Source: Novosphingobium ovatum (GTDB lineage: Bacteria; Pseudomonadota; Alphaproteobacteria; Sphingomonadales; Sphingomonadaceae). From it: a stretch of 64,000 nucleotides of DNA. The stretch covers positions 434,001 to 498,000 of the forward strand of contig NZ_JAAAPO010000002.1 in NCBI RefSeq assembly GCF_009909235.1. Direction: 5' to 3'. Numbering within the stretch: position 1 is the first letter of the stretch; each line of letters opens with the position of its first letter. This document shows, in pieces, positions 51,265 through 59,551 of the stretch. Under the pieces are notes generated by a model. It was not told the DNA's origin. It ran no database searches and saw only the letters and a list, made by a program, of their open reading frames with translations. A program made the translations under genes and the position numbers.

Positions 51265-52542
51265 TCAGTCGATCGTCACACGCTCAACCGGGCCCAGAAC
51301 AAAGATATAGGTGAGGGTGCCGATCAGCCCCAACGCCCCGATATATGCCAGTGCTCCGTAGAATCCGCCTGTTGAACCAACCACATAACCCACCACCAGC
51401 GGGGTGATGATGCCCGCCAGATTGGTGACGAAATTGAACAGGCCGCCGGTCAGCCCCATCATCTCCTTGGGCGCAACATCGGACAGCAGCGTCCAGCCCA
51501 GCCCCGCCAATCCCTGACCGAAAAAGGCAAGGCTCATGATGGCGATGACCATCTCGTTGCTGTCGGCCCAATTGGCCGCAACCATTGATCCGCACAACAG
51601 CAGTCCGGCGATGATCGGCACCTTGCGCCCGATCGTGGCCGAACCTGTGCGGCGAATCAGCCAGTCCGACACCACCCCGCCCAGCATCACGCCCACCGAC
51701 GCCGCCACATAGGGCAGCGACACCAGCCAGCCCGACTTGATGAAAGTCATCCCGCGCTCTTCGGCCAGATAGGAGGGGAACCACGTCAGGAAGAACACCA
51801 GAGTGGAGTTCGAGCAAAACTGGCCGATCGACGCGCCGGCGATCTGCCGCTTGCGCATCAATTGTCCAACGCGGTTCCAACTAAACCCCAGCGAGGCCGT
51901 CCCGCCCGAAAAGCCGCCGCCCGCCGCGATCAGGTCCAGCTCCGCCTGATTGGCGGTGCTTTCCCCCGGCTCGCGGTACATGCGATAGAACAGCGCGGCA
52001 AAGCCCATGCCCAGCACGCCAACCACCACGAACATCACGCGCCAGCCATAGGTCGCCAAAATCCAGCTGAGCACCGGGATCAGCAAGCCAAGCCCGATAT
52101 ATTCGCCCACGGTATAGACGCCGGTCGCTTTGGCGCGTTCCTGCTGCGGGAACCATGTCGACAGCACGCGGCTGTTGGCGGGAAAACATGGCGCTTCGGC
52201 CAGGCCCAGCAACAGGCGCGCAACAATCAGCGAGATAAAGCCAATCATCGCCCCATGCATTGCCGTCATAAGTGACCACAGACCCAGCGAGAGCGCGTAG
52301 GTTGTCCGCGTGCCCAGCCGGTCGATCACATAGCCGCCGGGGATCTGCGCCAGCGCGTATGTCCATGAAAAGGCGGAGAAGATCCAGCCCATGTCCTCTG
52401 GCCGCAGGTGCAGTTCGGCCGACAGCGCGGGCTTTGCCACGCCCATCACCGAGCGGTCCAGATAATTGATCAGTGTTGCGGTTGAAATCAGTGCCAGAAT
52501 GACCATCCGCTGACGGGTGGGGCGGGCAGGGGCGCCGCTCAC
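51265..52542 (-). CDS. MFS transporter, anion:cation symporter (ACS) family
   Basis: A 425-residue carrier with twelve predicted helices. LINYLDRSVMGVAKPALSAE, DRLGTRTTYALSLGLWSL, GLAEAPCFPANSRVLSTWFP and the later LLSDVAPKEMMGLTGG are typical of the ACS group, which takes up organic acids such as glucarate, galactonate or quinate-like compounds. It starts with GTG overlapping the aroQ stop (GTGA), so it is translated together with dehydroquinate dehydratase; quinate, shikimate or a dehydro acid is the likely cargo. Confidence 0.9.
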   Translation of the reverse strand: MSGAPARPTRQRMVILALISTATLINYLDRSVMGVAKPALSAELHLRPEDMGWIFSAFSWTYALAQIPGGYVIDRLGTRTTYALSLGLWSLMTAMHGAMIGFISLIVARLLLGLAEAPCFPANSRVLSTWFPQQERAKATGVYTVGEYIGLGLLIPVLSWILATYGWRVMFVVVGVLGMGFAALFYRMYREPGESTANQAELDLIAAGGGFSGGTASLGFSWNRVGQLMRKRQIAGASIGQFCSNSTLVFFLTWFPSYLAEERGMTFIKSGWLVSLPYVAASVGVMLGGVVSDWLIRRTGSATIGRKVPIIAGLLLCGSMVAANWADSNEMVIAIMSLAFFGQGLAGLGWTLLSDVAPKEMMGLTGGLFNFVTNLAGIITPLVVGYVVGSTGGFYGALAYIGALGLIGTLTYIFVLGPVERVTID

Positions 52543-52988
52543 TTGCCCTTCTCCCGGCGAGTGATGATGTGGCGCACCGCCAAGGGATAGCCATCCACGC
52601 CAAGGCCAGAGATGATGCCCGTCACGACCTGCGTCATGATCGATTTGCTGCGCCACTCGGCCTCGCGGCGGTGGATGTTGCTGATATGCACCTCGATCAC
52701 CGGGCAATCGACCATTTTCAGCGCGTCCAGCACCGGATAGGCCGCATATGTGAATGCCGCCGGGTTGAAGACGATACCAGCCAGACCCTTGCGGCCTTGC
52801 TGTACCCATTCGACCATTTCGTGCTCGGCGTTGGTCTGGCGAAAGTCGATGGTATAGCCCGCGCTTTCAGCCTCGGCCCGGCACATCGCCGCCACATCAT
52901 CCAGCGTGTCGTGGCCATAGATTTCGGGCTCACGCTCGCCCAACAAATTCAGATTTGGCCCGTTCAGGACCAGGATCGTGCCGCTCAT
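52539..52988 (-). CDS. aroQ: 3-Dehydroquinate dehydratase, type II
   Basis: A 149-residue enzyme of normal length that dehydrates 3-dehydroquinate to 3-dehydroshikimate. The signature ILVLNGPNLNLLGEREPEIY with the catalytic Tyr, FNPAAFTYAAYPVLDAL and the active-site stretch IEVHISNIHRRE are complete. The start at MSGTILVLNGP is supported by GGGGAGAG. It heads a leftward unit with the MFS gene and diverges from the PQQ dehydrogenase gene; an operator of the shared type lies between. Its position points to quinate breakdown (quiB role) rather than aromatic amino-acid synthesis. Confidence 0.95.
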   Translation of the reverse strand: MSGTILVLNGPNLNLLGEREPEIYGHDTLDDVAAMCRAEAESAGYTIDFRQTNAEHEMVEWVQQGRKGLAGIVFNPAAFTYAAYPVLDALKMVDCPVIEVHISNIHRREAEWRSKSIMTQVVTGIISGLGVDGYPLAVRHIITRREKGK

Positions 52989-53050
52989 GGCTGGTCTCTC
53001 CCCTTGCTTTGGCTTGTCCATACTCAAAACCGCTTGCCTTGGGAACCATT

Positions 53051-53068
53051 ATGTACGAACTAGTCCAT
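53051..53068. promoter_or_regulatory. TetR-type operator, copy 2 (between aroQ and the PQQ dehydrogenase)
   Basis: ATGTACGAACTAGTCCAT matches the palindrome at 57458-57475 at 13 of 18 positions, with the ATGTAC and TAGTnCAT blocks kept. It lies in the 99-base divergent region and could serve both directions. Confidence 0.55.
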
Positions 53069-53087
53069 AAAACTGAGGGAGAGCAAA

Positions 53088-55100
53088 ATGCGCGTCATTT
53101 CCACCGCGCGAACGGGCCGGAACACCGCGGCTGCCTGTCTGGTGCCGGCTTGGCTGCTGGTGACAGGGGCAGGCGCGGCCACCACCACTGATGATTGGGC
53201 CACCTATGGCCATGACAAGGGTGGGCAGCGCCATTCGCCCTTGGCCCAGATCACGCCCGCCAATGTGCAGCATTTGCAGCCGGTGTGGACCTATCACATG
53301 CGTCCCGACAGCCCCGCGCCCGATGCTCCGCGCGATCCCAATGCCGAGGCCCAGCGCGCCGCCGAGGGCATGTCCGCCCCCGCAGCGCCGCCGCCGGGCG
53401 CGCCGCCCTCGGCCCGGCGGCGGAGCCGATTCGCAGGGTCACAGGTGACGCCGCTGGTTGTAGGCGGGCGGATGTTCGTCTCGACGCCCTATGGCCGCGT
53501 GGTCGCGCTGGACCCGGCCAGTGGGCGCGAATTGTGGGCCACGGCCATTCCCGGCCCCGGTCAGCCATCCTTGCGCGGGGTGGAATATTGGGCGGGCGAT
53601 GCCGCCCATGCCCCGCGCATCGTGTTCGGCACGCGCGATGGGCGACTGATCGCGCTGGACGCGGCGACGGGGGCCTTTGCCTCTGGCTTTGGCGACAATG
53701 GCGTGGTGGACATGAAAACGCCCGACGTGCTGCAAGGTGCCGAGGCCCGCTTTTACGGCATGACCAGTCCGCCGATTGTCCATGGCAATCTGATCATCAC
53801 CGGCAGCGCGGTGCAGGAATTTCCGCCGCGCGGAACAGCGGGCGATGTACGCGCTTGGGATGCGGTGACGGGCCGCTTGGTTTGGACTTTTCATTCAGTC
53901 CCTCGTGCAGGCGAACCGGGCCACGACACCTGGGGGCCAACCGGCGCGGAGCGGCGCAGCGGGGTGAATGTCTGGGGCTTTCTGACGGTCGATGCGGCGC
54001 GCGGGATCGTCTATATGCCGTTCGGCGCCCCCGCCTTTGACCGCTATGGCGGCGATCGGCCGGGCGACAATCTGTATGGCACGTCATTGGTGGCGGCGGA
54101 CGCGCGCACCGGCAAATACTTGTGGCATTTCCAGGTGGTGCGCCACGATATCTGGGACAACGACCTGCAGGCGCCGCCATTGTTGTTCGACGCCACTGTG
54201 CGCGGCAAAAAGGTGCCCGCCGTGGCGATCGTCTCGAAGAACGGCCTGTTGTTCGTGCTGAACCGGGTGACGGGCAAGCCGATCCATCCGGTGGCGATGC
54301 GGCCTGTTCCGGCCAGCGATGTGCCGGGCGAAATCGCCGCGCCGACCCAGCCGATGCCGGTGGTGACGCCGCCGCTGGCCCGCACCGGATTTGATCCCGC
54401 GCGCGACATCACAGATCTGACGCCGCAATTGCATGACGCCTGCGCCGCATGGATCAAGCGGCACGATATGGTGTCGGGTGGGCTGTACCATCCGGTGCGG
54501 CTGAACCGCGTCACCATCAGTTTTCCCGGATTGCAGGGGGGATCGAACTGGGGCGGGGCGGCCTATGACCCGGCCAGCAGGCTGTTGATCGTCAACACCA
54601 GCGATCTGGGGCAGGTAACCGCGCTGGTGCCTTCAACCGGCGCGCTGCCCTATGAGCGCGGGCCGGTTTCCGGGCGCTTTCAATTGGAAGGCACGCGGAT
54701 GTTGTGCCAAAAAGGGCCGTGGGGCCGCCTATCCGCTGTCGACATGGTGACGGGGCGGGTGCGTTGGCAGGTGCCTTTGGGCGTCACGGACGAAGCACCC
54801 GAGGGCAAGCAACTGACCGGCCGCCCGAACATTGGCGGAGCGATCACCACGGCGGGCGGGTTGACCTTTATCGGGGCCAGCGACGATGGCCGGTTCCGCG
54901 CGTTTGACACGCGCAACGGGCAGATGGTGTGGGAGGTGCGCCTGCCCGCCGCCGCCCATGCCACGCCCATCACCTATGCCGGGGCGGATGGTCGCCAGAT
55001 CGTTGCCATCACCAGCACCGGCGGCAGCTTCCTCGACAGCCCGCTGACGTCGGACACCATCACCGCCTTTGCCCTGCCCACGAAAGGCCGCCGCCCATGA
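53088..55100 (+). CDS. PQQ-dependent dehydrogenase, quinate/shikimate dehydrogenase-like, soluble periplasmic form
   Basis: A 670-residue quinoprotein propeller with a signal peptide (about 1-30). Conserved elements include VTPLVVGGRMFVSTPYGRVV, MTSPPIVHGNLIITG, GDVRAWDAVTGRLVWTFH, HDIWDNDLQAPPLL and PNIGGAITTAGGLTFIG. Known membrane quinate dehydrogenases have an extra five-helix N-terminal domain of about 150 residues, absent here, so electrons should go to a cytochrome; a small cytochrome c gene lies nearby. A Pro/Ala-rich insert (about residues 75-120) is unusual. Quinate oxidation to 3-dehydroquinate is inferred from neighbouring aroQ and quiC. GGGAGAG precedes the ATG, and an operator lies 20 bases upstream. 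Confidence 0.88.
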   Translation: MRVISTARTGRNTAAACLVPAWLLVTGAGAATTTDDWATYGHDKGGQRHSPLAQITPANVQHLQPVWTYHMRPDSPAPDAPRDPNAEAQRAAEGMSAPAAPPPGAPPSARRRSRFAGSQVTPLVVGGRMFVSTPYGRVVALDPASGRELWATAIPGPGQPSLRGVEYWAGDAAHAPRIVFGTRDGRLIALDAATGAFASGFGDNGVVDMKTPDVLQGAEARFYGMTSPPIVHGNLIITGSAVQEFPPRGTAGDVRAWDAVTGRLVWTFHSVPRAGEPGHDTWGPTGAERRSGVNVWGFLTVDAARGIVYMPFGAPAFDRYGGDRPGDNLYGTSLVAADARTGKYLWHFQVVRHDIWDNDLQAPPLLFDATVRGKKVPAVAIVSKNGLLFVLNRVTGKPIHPVAMRPVPASDVPGEIAAPTQPMPVVTPPLARTGFDPARDITDLTPQLHDACAAWIKRHDMVSGGLYHPVRLNRVTISFPGLQGGSNWGGAAYDPASRLLIVNTSDLGQVTALVPSTGALPYERGPVSGRFQLEGTRMLCQKGPWGRLSAVDMVTGRVRWQVPLGVTDEAPEGKQLTGRPNIGGAITTAGGLTFIGASDDGRFRAFDTRNGQMVWEVRLPAAAHATPITYAGADGRQIVAITSTGGSFLDSPLTSDTITAFALPTKGRRP

Positions 55101-56032
55101 ACCGTATCATCCGTCTGTTGGCACTGGGCGCGGTGGCCGTGGGGCTGGGCGCGCAAACGCCGCCACAGCCTGCGCCCGCTGCCGGCCCACCGCGCACCCC
55201 GCCGCCGGGCTATGAGGACGTCTATGCTGGCAAGAAGCGCCTGTTGATCATCGCCGACCTGTCAACCGGCAACCAGACCGCGCATATGGCCGTCAGCCAT
55301 GCCGTCAGCGTGATCGAGCAGATCGGGCGGCAATCGGGCGCCTATGTCAGCTTTATCCGCACCGACACCGACTGGATCACCAAGGGCGAGACATGGGGCA
55401 AGGGGCTGTACGCCAAGGGCGGCCCCAAGCAAGCCCGTGGGCGAAACTTGGACTATTTCGACGCGGTGCTGTTTTACACCAATGGCGAATTGAACCTGAG
55501 CGAGACGCAAAAGCGCGACCTGCTGGATTTCGTGTCCAAGGACGGCAAGGGCTTTATCGGCGTCCACACCGCCACCGCCACCGCGCCCTCTTGGCCTGAA
55601 TATGCCGAGATGCTGGGCGGCGCGTTTGACAACCACCCATGGATGATCGCCAACGCGCGCATCATCGTCGAACGCCCCGATTTTCCGGCGATGAAACCAT
55701 TTCGCACCGGCATGACCCTGCGCGATGAGCATTACCAGATGCTGCCCACGCCTTATGCGCGGGACAAGGTGGACGTGCTGGCCCGGCTGGACACGCGCAG
55801 CGTCAATCTGGCCGCGCCGATGGTGCATCGCAAGGACGGCGATTTTCCCGTGGCGTGGATCAAGGGCTATGGCAGTGGGCGGGTGTTTTACACAGGGCTG
55901 GGCCATACCGATGCGGCATGGGACGATCCGCGCATCCGCACCATGATGGTCGAGGCGATCCGTTGGGCCATCAACGGCGGCCAGACCGCCCGCCCGCATC
56001 CGATCAGCCCCAATCCCAAACCGGCCCCCTGA
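55097..56032 (+). CDS. ThuA-like domain protein, exported
   Basis: A 311-residue protein with a signal peptide (about 1-20) and a class I glutamine-amidotransferase-like ThuA fold: RLLIIADLSTGNQTAHM, FDAVLFYTNGELNLSETQK, GKGFIGVHTATAT, and RDEHYQMLPTPY, with VAWIKGYGSGRVFYTGLGHTDAAW near the end. Members occur with sugar oxidoreductases and act on keto sugars or are of unknown activity. It overlaps the PQQ dehydrogenase stop by four bases, so the two are co-produced. A direct role in handling the oxidised product is a guess. Confidence 0.82.
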   Translation: MNRIIRLLALGAVAVGLGAQTPPQPAPAAGPPRTPPPGYEDVYAGKKRLLIIADLSTGNQTAHMAVSHAVSVIEQIGRQSGAYVSFIRTDTDWITKGETWGKGLYAKGGPKQARGRNLDYFDAVLFYTNGELNLSETQKRDLLDFVSKDGKGFIGVHTATATAPSWPEYAEMLGGAFDNHPWMIANARIIVERPDFPAMKPFRTGMTLRDEHYQMLPTPYARDKVDVLARLDTRSVNLAAPMVHRKDGDFPVAWIKGYGSGRVFYTGLGHTDAAWDDPRIRTMMVEAIRWAINGGQTARPHPISPNPKPAP

Positions 56033-56079
56033 AGCCGGTGGGGGGCAGGGCCGCAACGCCTTGCCCCCCCCTTGCGGCC

Positions 56080-56397
56080 TTATTGCGCGGGGCCGTAATT
56101 CTTGGCCAGATAGGCGACGATCGTGTCGTAATCGGCCTCGGGCACCTGCGCGCCCTTGTCGATCATCTGGTCCACCACTTCGCCCCATTTGTGCGCGTCA
56201 TGGCGTTTGCCCGTGACGATCCCGGCCGCGTGGCAGGCGGTGCAGGCGGCCTGCACCTTGGCCTTGCCGGGGGCCTCGACAAAGTCGGCAGGGGCCAAAT
56301 TGGCAGGGGTTGGGGCCTGCGCCCGCGCGGTCCATGCAAGGCACAACGTCGATCCCGCCATCACCACCGCCGCGCCGATAAATTTCGCCGCGCTCAT
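56080..56397 (-). CDS. Small periplasmic cytochrome c
   Basis: A 105-residue class I cytochrome with a signal peptide (about 1-27, ending ARAQA), one haem site CTACH, and a distal Met probably in DQMIDKGAQVPEADYDTI. The C-terminal IVAYLAKNYG is typical of these carriers. It would take electrons from the PQQ dehydrogenase encoded convergently next to it. The start overlaps the stop of the upstream hydrolase by four bases, so it falls under the operator-bearing promoter of that hydrolase. Confidence 0.9.
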   Translation of the reverse strand: MSAAKFIGAAVVMAGSTLCLAWTARAQAPTPANLAPADFVEAPGKAKVQAACTACHAAGIVTGKRHDAHKWGEVVDQMIDKGAQVPEADYDTIVAYLAKNYGPAQ

Positions 56398-57431
56398 GGC
56401 CGCGTCCCCTTGCGGTCCAGTCGCGCGTGCAGGAAATCGAACGTCGCGTTCATCGCCCGCAAGGTCGCGCTGCGCGTCACCGCCGGGGTGGCGCCGATAA
56501 AGGAATGGTCGACGGCGGGGATATAGATCGCCTCAACCGGGGTGCCATTGGCCCTCAGCCGCGCCTCGACCAGATGTGATTGGGCGACGGGCACGGTCTT
56601 GTCCTCCTCGCCATGGATCAACAGGAATGGGGGCGCCTTGGGCGTGATATAGGTTACGGGACTGGCCTTGGCATAGGCCTCCGTGCTGCAAGGGCCGGTG
56701 CAGTTCAACAGCTTAGCCCCCGCCGGATCGCTGCCGCCCGGACGGCTTGCCGAGAGCGCGCCAAAGTCGAACACGCCGTACCAGATCACCGCGGCCTGCA
56801 CGCAGGTATCACCATCGGTCGTGGCGGCACCGTGGGCGTCCAGCGTCTTGTCACCGCAGCTCAGCGCCGTCAGCGCCGAGAGGTGTCCGCCAGCCGATCC
56901 GCCCCAGATGCCGGTCCGGGCCGGGTCGATGCCATATCGCGCGGCATTGCCCTTGAGGAAACGCAGCGCGGCGCGCGCGTCCTGCAATTGCGCCGGAAAG
57001 GGGGCTTCACCGGCCAGACGGTATTCCAGACTGGCCACGACAAAGCCTTCGGAGGCCAGCCGCGCCAGCGCCGCCGGGAAATTGGCCATCGCGCCCGCGT
57101 GGCGCGTGTGACCACCCACCCAGCCGCCGCCATGCACATACAGCACCAGCGGTTTGGGCGATTTGGGCGCGGTGGCGGGCATGTAGATGTCGATCACCAT
57201 CGGGCGATAGCCGGGGATCGTCTGATAGGTGACATCGGCCAGACTGGTGACGTTCCCCGGCCAGTGCTGCACGCGGGCGGGATAGCGGTCCTCGAGCACG
57301 GGACGCGCATCGACCGGAAAGTCGCGCGGTTTGGCCGCCGATACAGCGGTGGCAAGGGTGGCTGTGGTCAGGGCGGCGGCGGCGACAATGGCACCCGCGC
57401 GGCGAACGGTGTGAACAGGGCGTGTAGTCAC
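56394..57431 (-). CDS. Secreted alpha/beta hydrolase (BD-FAE/HSL-like esterase)
   Basis: A 345-residue hydrolase with a signal peptide (about 1-33). The core has LVLYVHGGGWVGGHTRHAG, the nucleophile elbow GGSAGG in GIWGGSAGGHLSAL, the catalytic Asp in HGEEDKTVPV, and His in AVDHSFIG. It starts with GTG at 57431 after GGGAGGG. It heads a unit with the cytochrome gene, and its promoter holds the best copy of the shared palindromic operator. A feruloyl or chlorogenate-type esterase that frees quinate would fit, but the fold alone does not prove it. Confidence 0.87.
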   Translation of the reverse strand: MTTRPVHTVRRAGAIVAAAALTTATLATAVSAAKPRDFPVDARPVLEDRYPARVQHWPGNVTSLADVTYQTIPGYRPMVIDIYMPATAPKSPKPLVLYVHGGGWVGGHTRHAGAMANFPAALARLASEGFVVASLEYRLAGEAPFPAQLQDARAALRFLKGNAARYGIDPARTGIWGGSAGGHLSALTALSCGDKTLDAHGAATTDGDTCVQAAVIWYGVFDFGALSASRPGGSDPAGAKLLNCTGPCSTEAYAKASPVTYITPKAPPFLLIHGEEDKTVPVAQSHLVEARLRANGTPVEAIYIPAVDHSFIGATPAVTRSATLRAMNATFDFLHARLDRKGTRP

Positions 57432-57456
57432 GCGAAAATCCCTCCCGGTGTTATTG

Positions 57457-57476
57457 CATGTACTGGATAGTACATG
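57457..57476. promoter_or_regulatory. TetR-type operator, copy 3 (best palindrome)
   Basis: CATGTACT-GGAT-AGTACATG is a perfect palindrome with 8-bp arms and a 4-base centre. On the minus strand a possible promoter TTGCAC, 17 bases, CTATCC has its -10 inside the operator. The TetR gene that likely binds it starts 704 bases upstream and ends 57 bases from the site. Confidence 0.75.
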
Positions 57477-57532
57477 TCACCGGGGCGGTGCAAGAGTCCA
57501 GACGGGGCGGGCTTGGCTCAGCCCTTGCGCAC

Positions 57533-58180
57533 TCAGACCTTGCGCACCCATGCCAGCACGCAGTCGATGATCTGTTCGCGCCGTCGCGCGCGCGTGGCGG
57601 CTTGCGCGAAATCGACGCCGAAATTGTGCCGGAAGGTGTAACGGTTTGACACGTTGTAGAATGAGAGCGCGCTGATCGTGGTGTGCAGGTCGACGGGATC
57701 GATGCCCTCGCGGAACAGCCCCTGGGCGATGCCTTTGTCCAGAATGGCAGCCAGCGCCGCGATGACCGAGCGGTTACGGTCGCGCACGCCCTCGATCTGG
57801 GTGATGTGGGCGCCCTTTTCGACGTTTTCGTTCATCACCAGACGGACGAATTCGGGGTGTTCAAAGTGGTAGTCAAAGTTGTGCCCGATGATCGCCCGCA
57901 ACGCCTGATCGGGGGCCATGTCCTCAAACCGGGCGGCCTGTTCTTGCGTGCGGATGCGTTCATAGGCGCGTTCCAGCACGGCCTGATACAGCCCGTCCTT
58001 GCTGCCGAAATGGTAATAGATCATCCGCTTGGACGTCTGGGTCTTTTCGGCGATTTCGTCGATGCGCGCGCCGGCCAGCCCTTTTTCGGAAAATTCCTTG
58101 CTGGCCACATCCAGAATGTCGTCGCGGGTCTGGATCGCGTTGATCTGACGCCGGGACAGCGCGGCCTGATTGTCTTCCAC
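57533..58180 (-). CDS. TetR/AcrR-family regulator of the quinate-type locus
   Basis: A 215-residue repressor. The helix-turn-helix is at about residues 40-62 (IDEIAEKTQTSKRMIYYHFG), preceded by TRDDILDVASKEFSEKGLAG. The C-terminal domain (FDYHFEHPEFVRLVMNENV, YTFRHNFGVDF) resembles the TetR_C_41-like group found with aromatic-acid genes. It is encoded directly upstream of the secreted esterase unit. Three copies of one palindrome in front of the esterase, the PQQ dehydrogenase/aroQ divergent pair and the TonB receptor make it the likely local regulator. Confidence 0.87.
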   Translation of the reverse strand: MEDNQAALSRRQINAIQTRDDILDVASKEFSEKGLAGARIDEIAEKTQTSKRMIYYHFGSKDGLYQAVLERAYERIRTQEQAARFEDMAPDQALRAIIGHNFDYHFEHPEFVRLVMNENVEKGAHITQIEGVRDRNRSVIAALAAILDKGIAQGLFREGIDPVDLHTTISALSFYNVSNRYTFRHNFGVDFAQAATRARRREQIIDCVLAWVRKV

Positions 58181-58411
58181 CCTTGGGAACTCCGAAATGC
58201 GCCCGGAATGGACGTTATTTGCCGCCTAACCCGTGGCGCGCGCCGCATCAAGCGCTGTCAGCGCACAGGTGGCCTGAAAGTGTACGAAACAGGTGTAAAC
58301 ACGGATGCCGGCCCATCAGGCATATTAAGCAGCCCTGTTCATATCTGGGACAAAGGGGCGCAAGGCCGTGGGCGGTCAGGGCCAAGCGCCTGATTTCGCA
58401 AGAAGGCCCGC

Positions 58412-59551
58412 ATGCGCATCCTGTTTTACCTACCGGCAATCACCCCTTGGTGGTTTGAACATATCATTACCCCCATGCTGCGCATGATGGCGCGCAGCGA
58501 ACAGGTGGAAGCGATCCATCTGATGGTTGCTCCGCAATGGCGCAACACCGGGGTGACGGGCGCGCAACTGGAACCGCTGTTGCCGCTGCACAAGCTGAAT
58601 TGGCATATTGTCGACCATGATCCGCCTGCGCTGTTCCGCCGCAATGCCGCTGCCATTCCGGGGCTGATGGACACAGTGGCGCAGATCGCCCCCGACCTGA
58701 CGCTGGCGCGCAGCGCCGATTTCACCACACCCGCCGGTTTTCCGGGGCTGGTGCGGCATATCACCGAAGGCGCCCTGCCGCCCTTTGTCACGGACCCTGC
58801 GTGGATCGTGCTGGACGAACTGCCGTTCCGCCATGGCCATATGCCCGCCACCGCGCGCAAACAGGCCGATCTGGCGCGTGAAGGCTTTGCCACGCTGGCC
58901 CAGGCGGCTGAGCGCACCCGCCCCACGCGCAAGGCCGCGCGCGCCACGCTGAACCTGCCGACCGACCGGCCGGTGATTGCCGTGCCGCTGATGTACGAAC
59001 ACGCCGAGAATTTCTATCTGGCCCATGCCGCCCATCCCGACAGTGTGGCCCTGTTGAACGATCTGGCCGATCAGACGCCGCCCGACGCCTTGCTGGCGAT
59101 CAGCGACCATCCGCTCAACATCCTGCACGTCAACCGCCACGCCCTGTTGCGCCATATCGAGGCCCACCCGGCCCGGATGCGTCTGATCCGCCACCCTGAC
59201 GCGACGCGCCTGTTGGTTTGCGCGGCCGATGCGGTGGTGGCCGATCTGTCGAAAAGCTGGGCTTTGGCGGCATGGGCAGGTACGCCGATCCTGTCGGTCG
59301 CCGCGCCCGAACGCATGGCCCCATGGCTGAACGCCACGCCGCTGGCACCGGGCATGACGCTGGCGGGAATGCGGGGCTGTGATCCGGCGATGCTGCGCCG
59401 CTATCAGGCGTGGCATCTGGCCGCCCGCGTGCTGCGCCCGGCGGCCTGTGATCTGGGCCAGGTGCTGTGCATGGCGCGCGGCGCGCCATCGGCCGACGAT
59501 ATCGCCGCTAATCTGGCCGCTTTGGCCCATCAGGCACAGGAGGCCGCATGA
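58412..59551 (+). CDS. Glycan-biosynthesis-associated protein, possibly glycosyltransferase-like; function unknown
   Basis: A 379-residue protein. MRILFYLPAITPWWFEHIITP begins with a beta strand and loop typical of GT-B glycosyltransferases, and the C-terminal half has a nucleotide-sugar-like region (RLLVCAADAVVADLSKSWALAA, WAGTPILSVAAPE). No signature of a named family is recognised. It is coupled by ATGA to the KdsD-like gene and precedes a CMP-sugar synthetase fusion, so a role in a capsule, LPS or other surface glycan is likely. The GAAGG before the ATG supports the start. Confidence 0.6.
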   Translation: MRILFYLPAITPWWFEHIITPMLRMMARSEQVEAIHLMVAPQWRNTGVTGAQLEPLLPLHKLNWHIVDHDPPALFRRNAAAIPGLMDTVAQIAPDLTLARSADFTTPAGFPGLVRHITEGALPPFVTDPAWIVLDELPFRHGHMPATARKQADLAREGFATLAQAAERTRPTRKAARATLNLPTDRPVIAVPLMYEHAENFYLAHAAHPDSVALLNDLADQTPPDALLAISDHPLNILHVNRHALLRHIEAHPARMRLIRHPDATRLLVCAADAVVADLSKSWALAAWAGTPILSVAAPERMAPWLNATPLAPGMTLAGMRGCDPAMLRRYQAWHLAARVLRPAACDLGQVLCMARGAPSADDIAANLAALAHQAQEAA

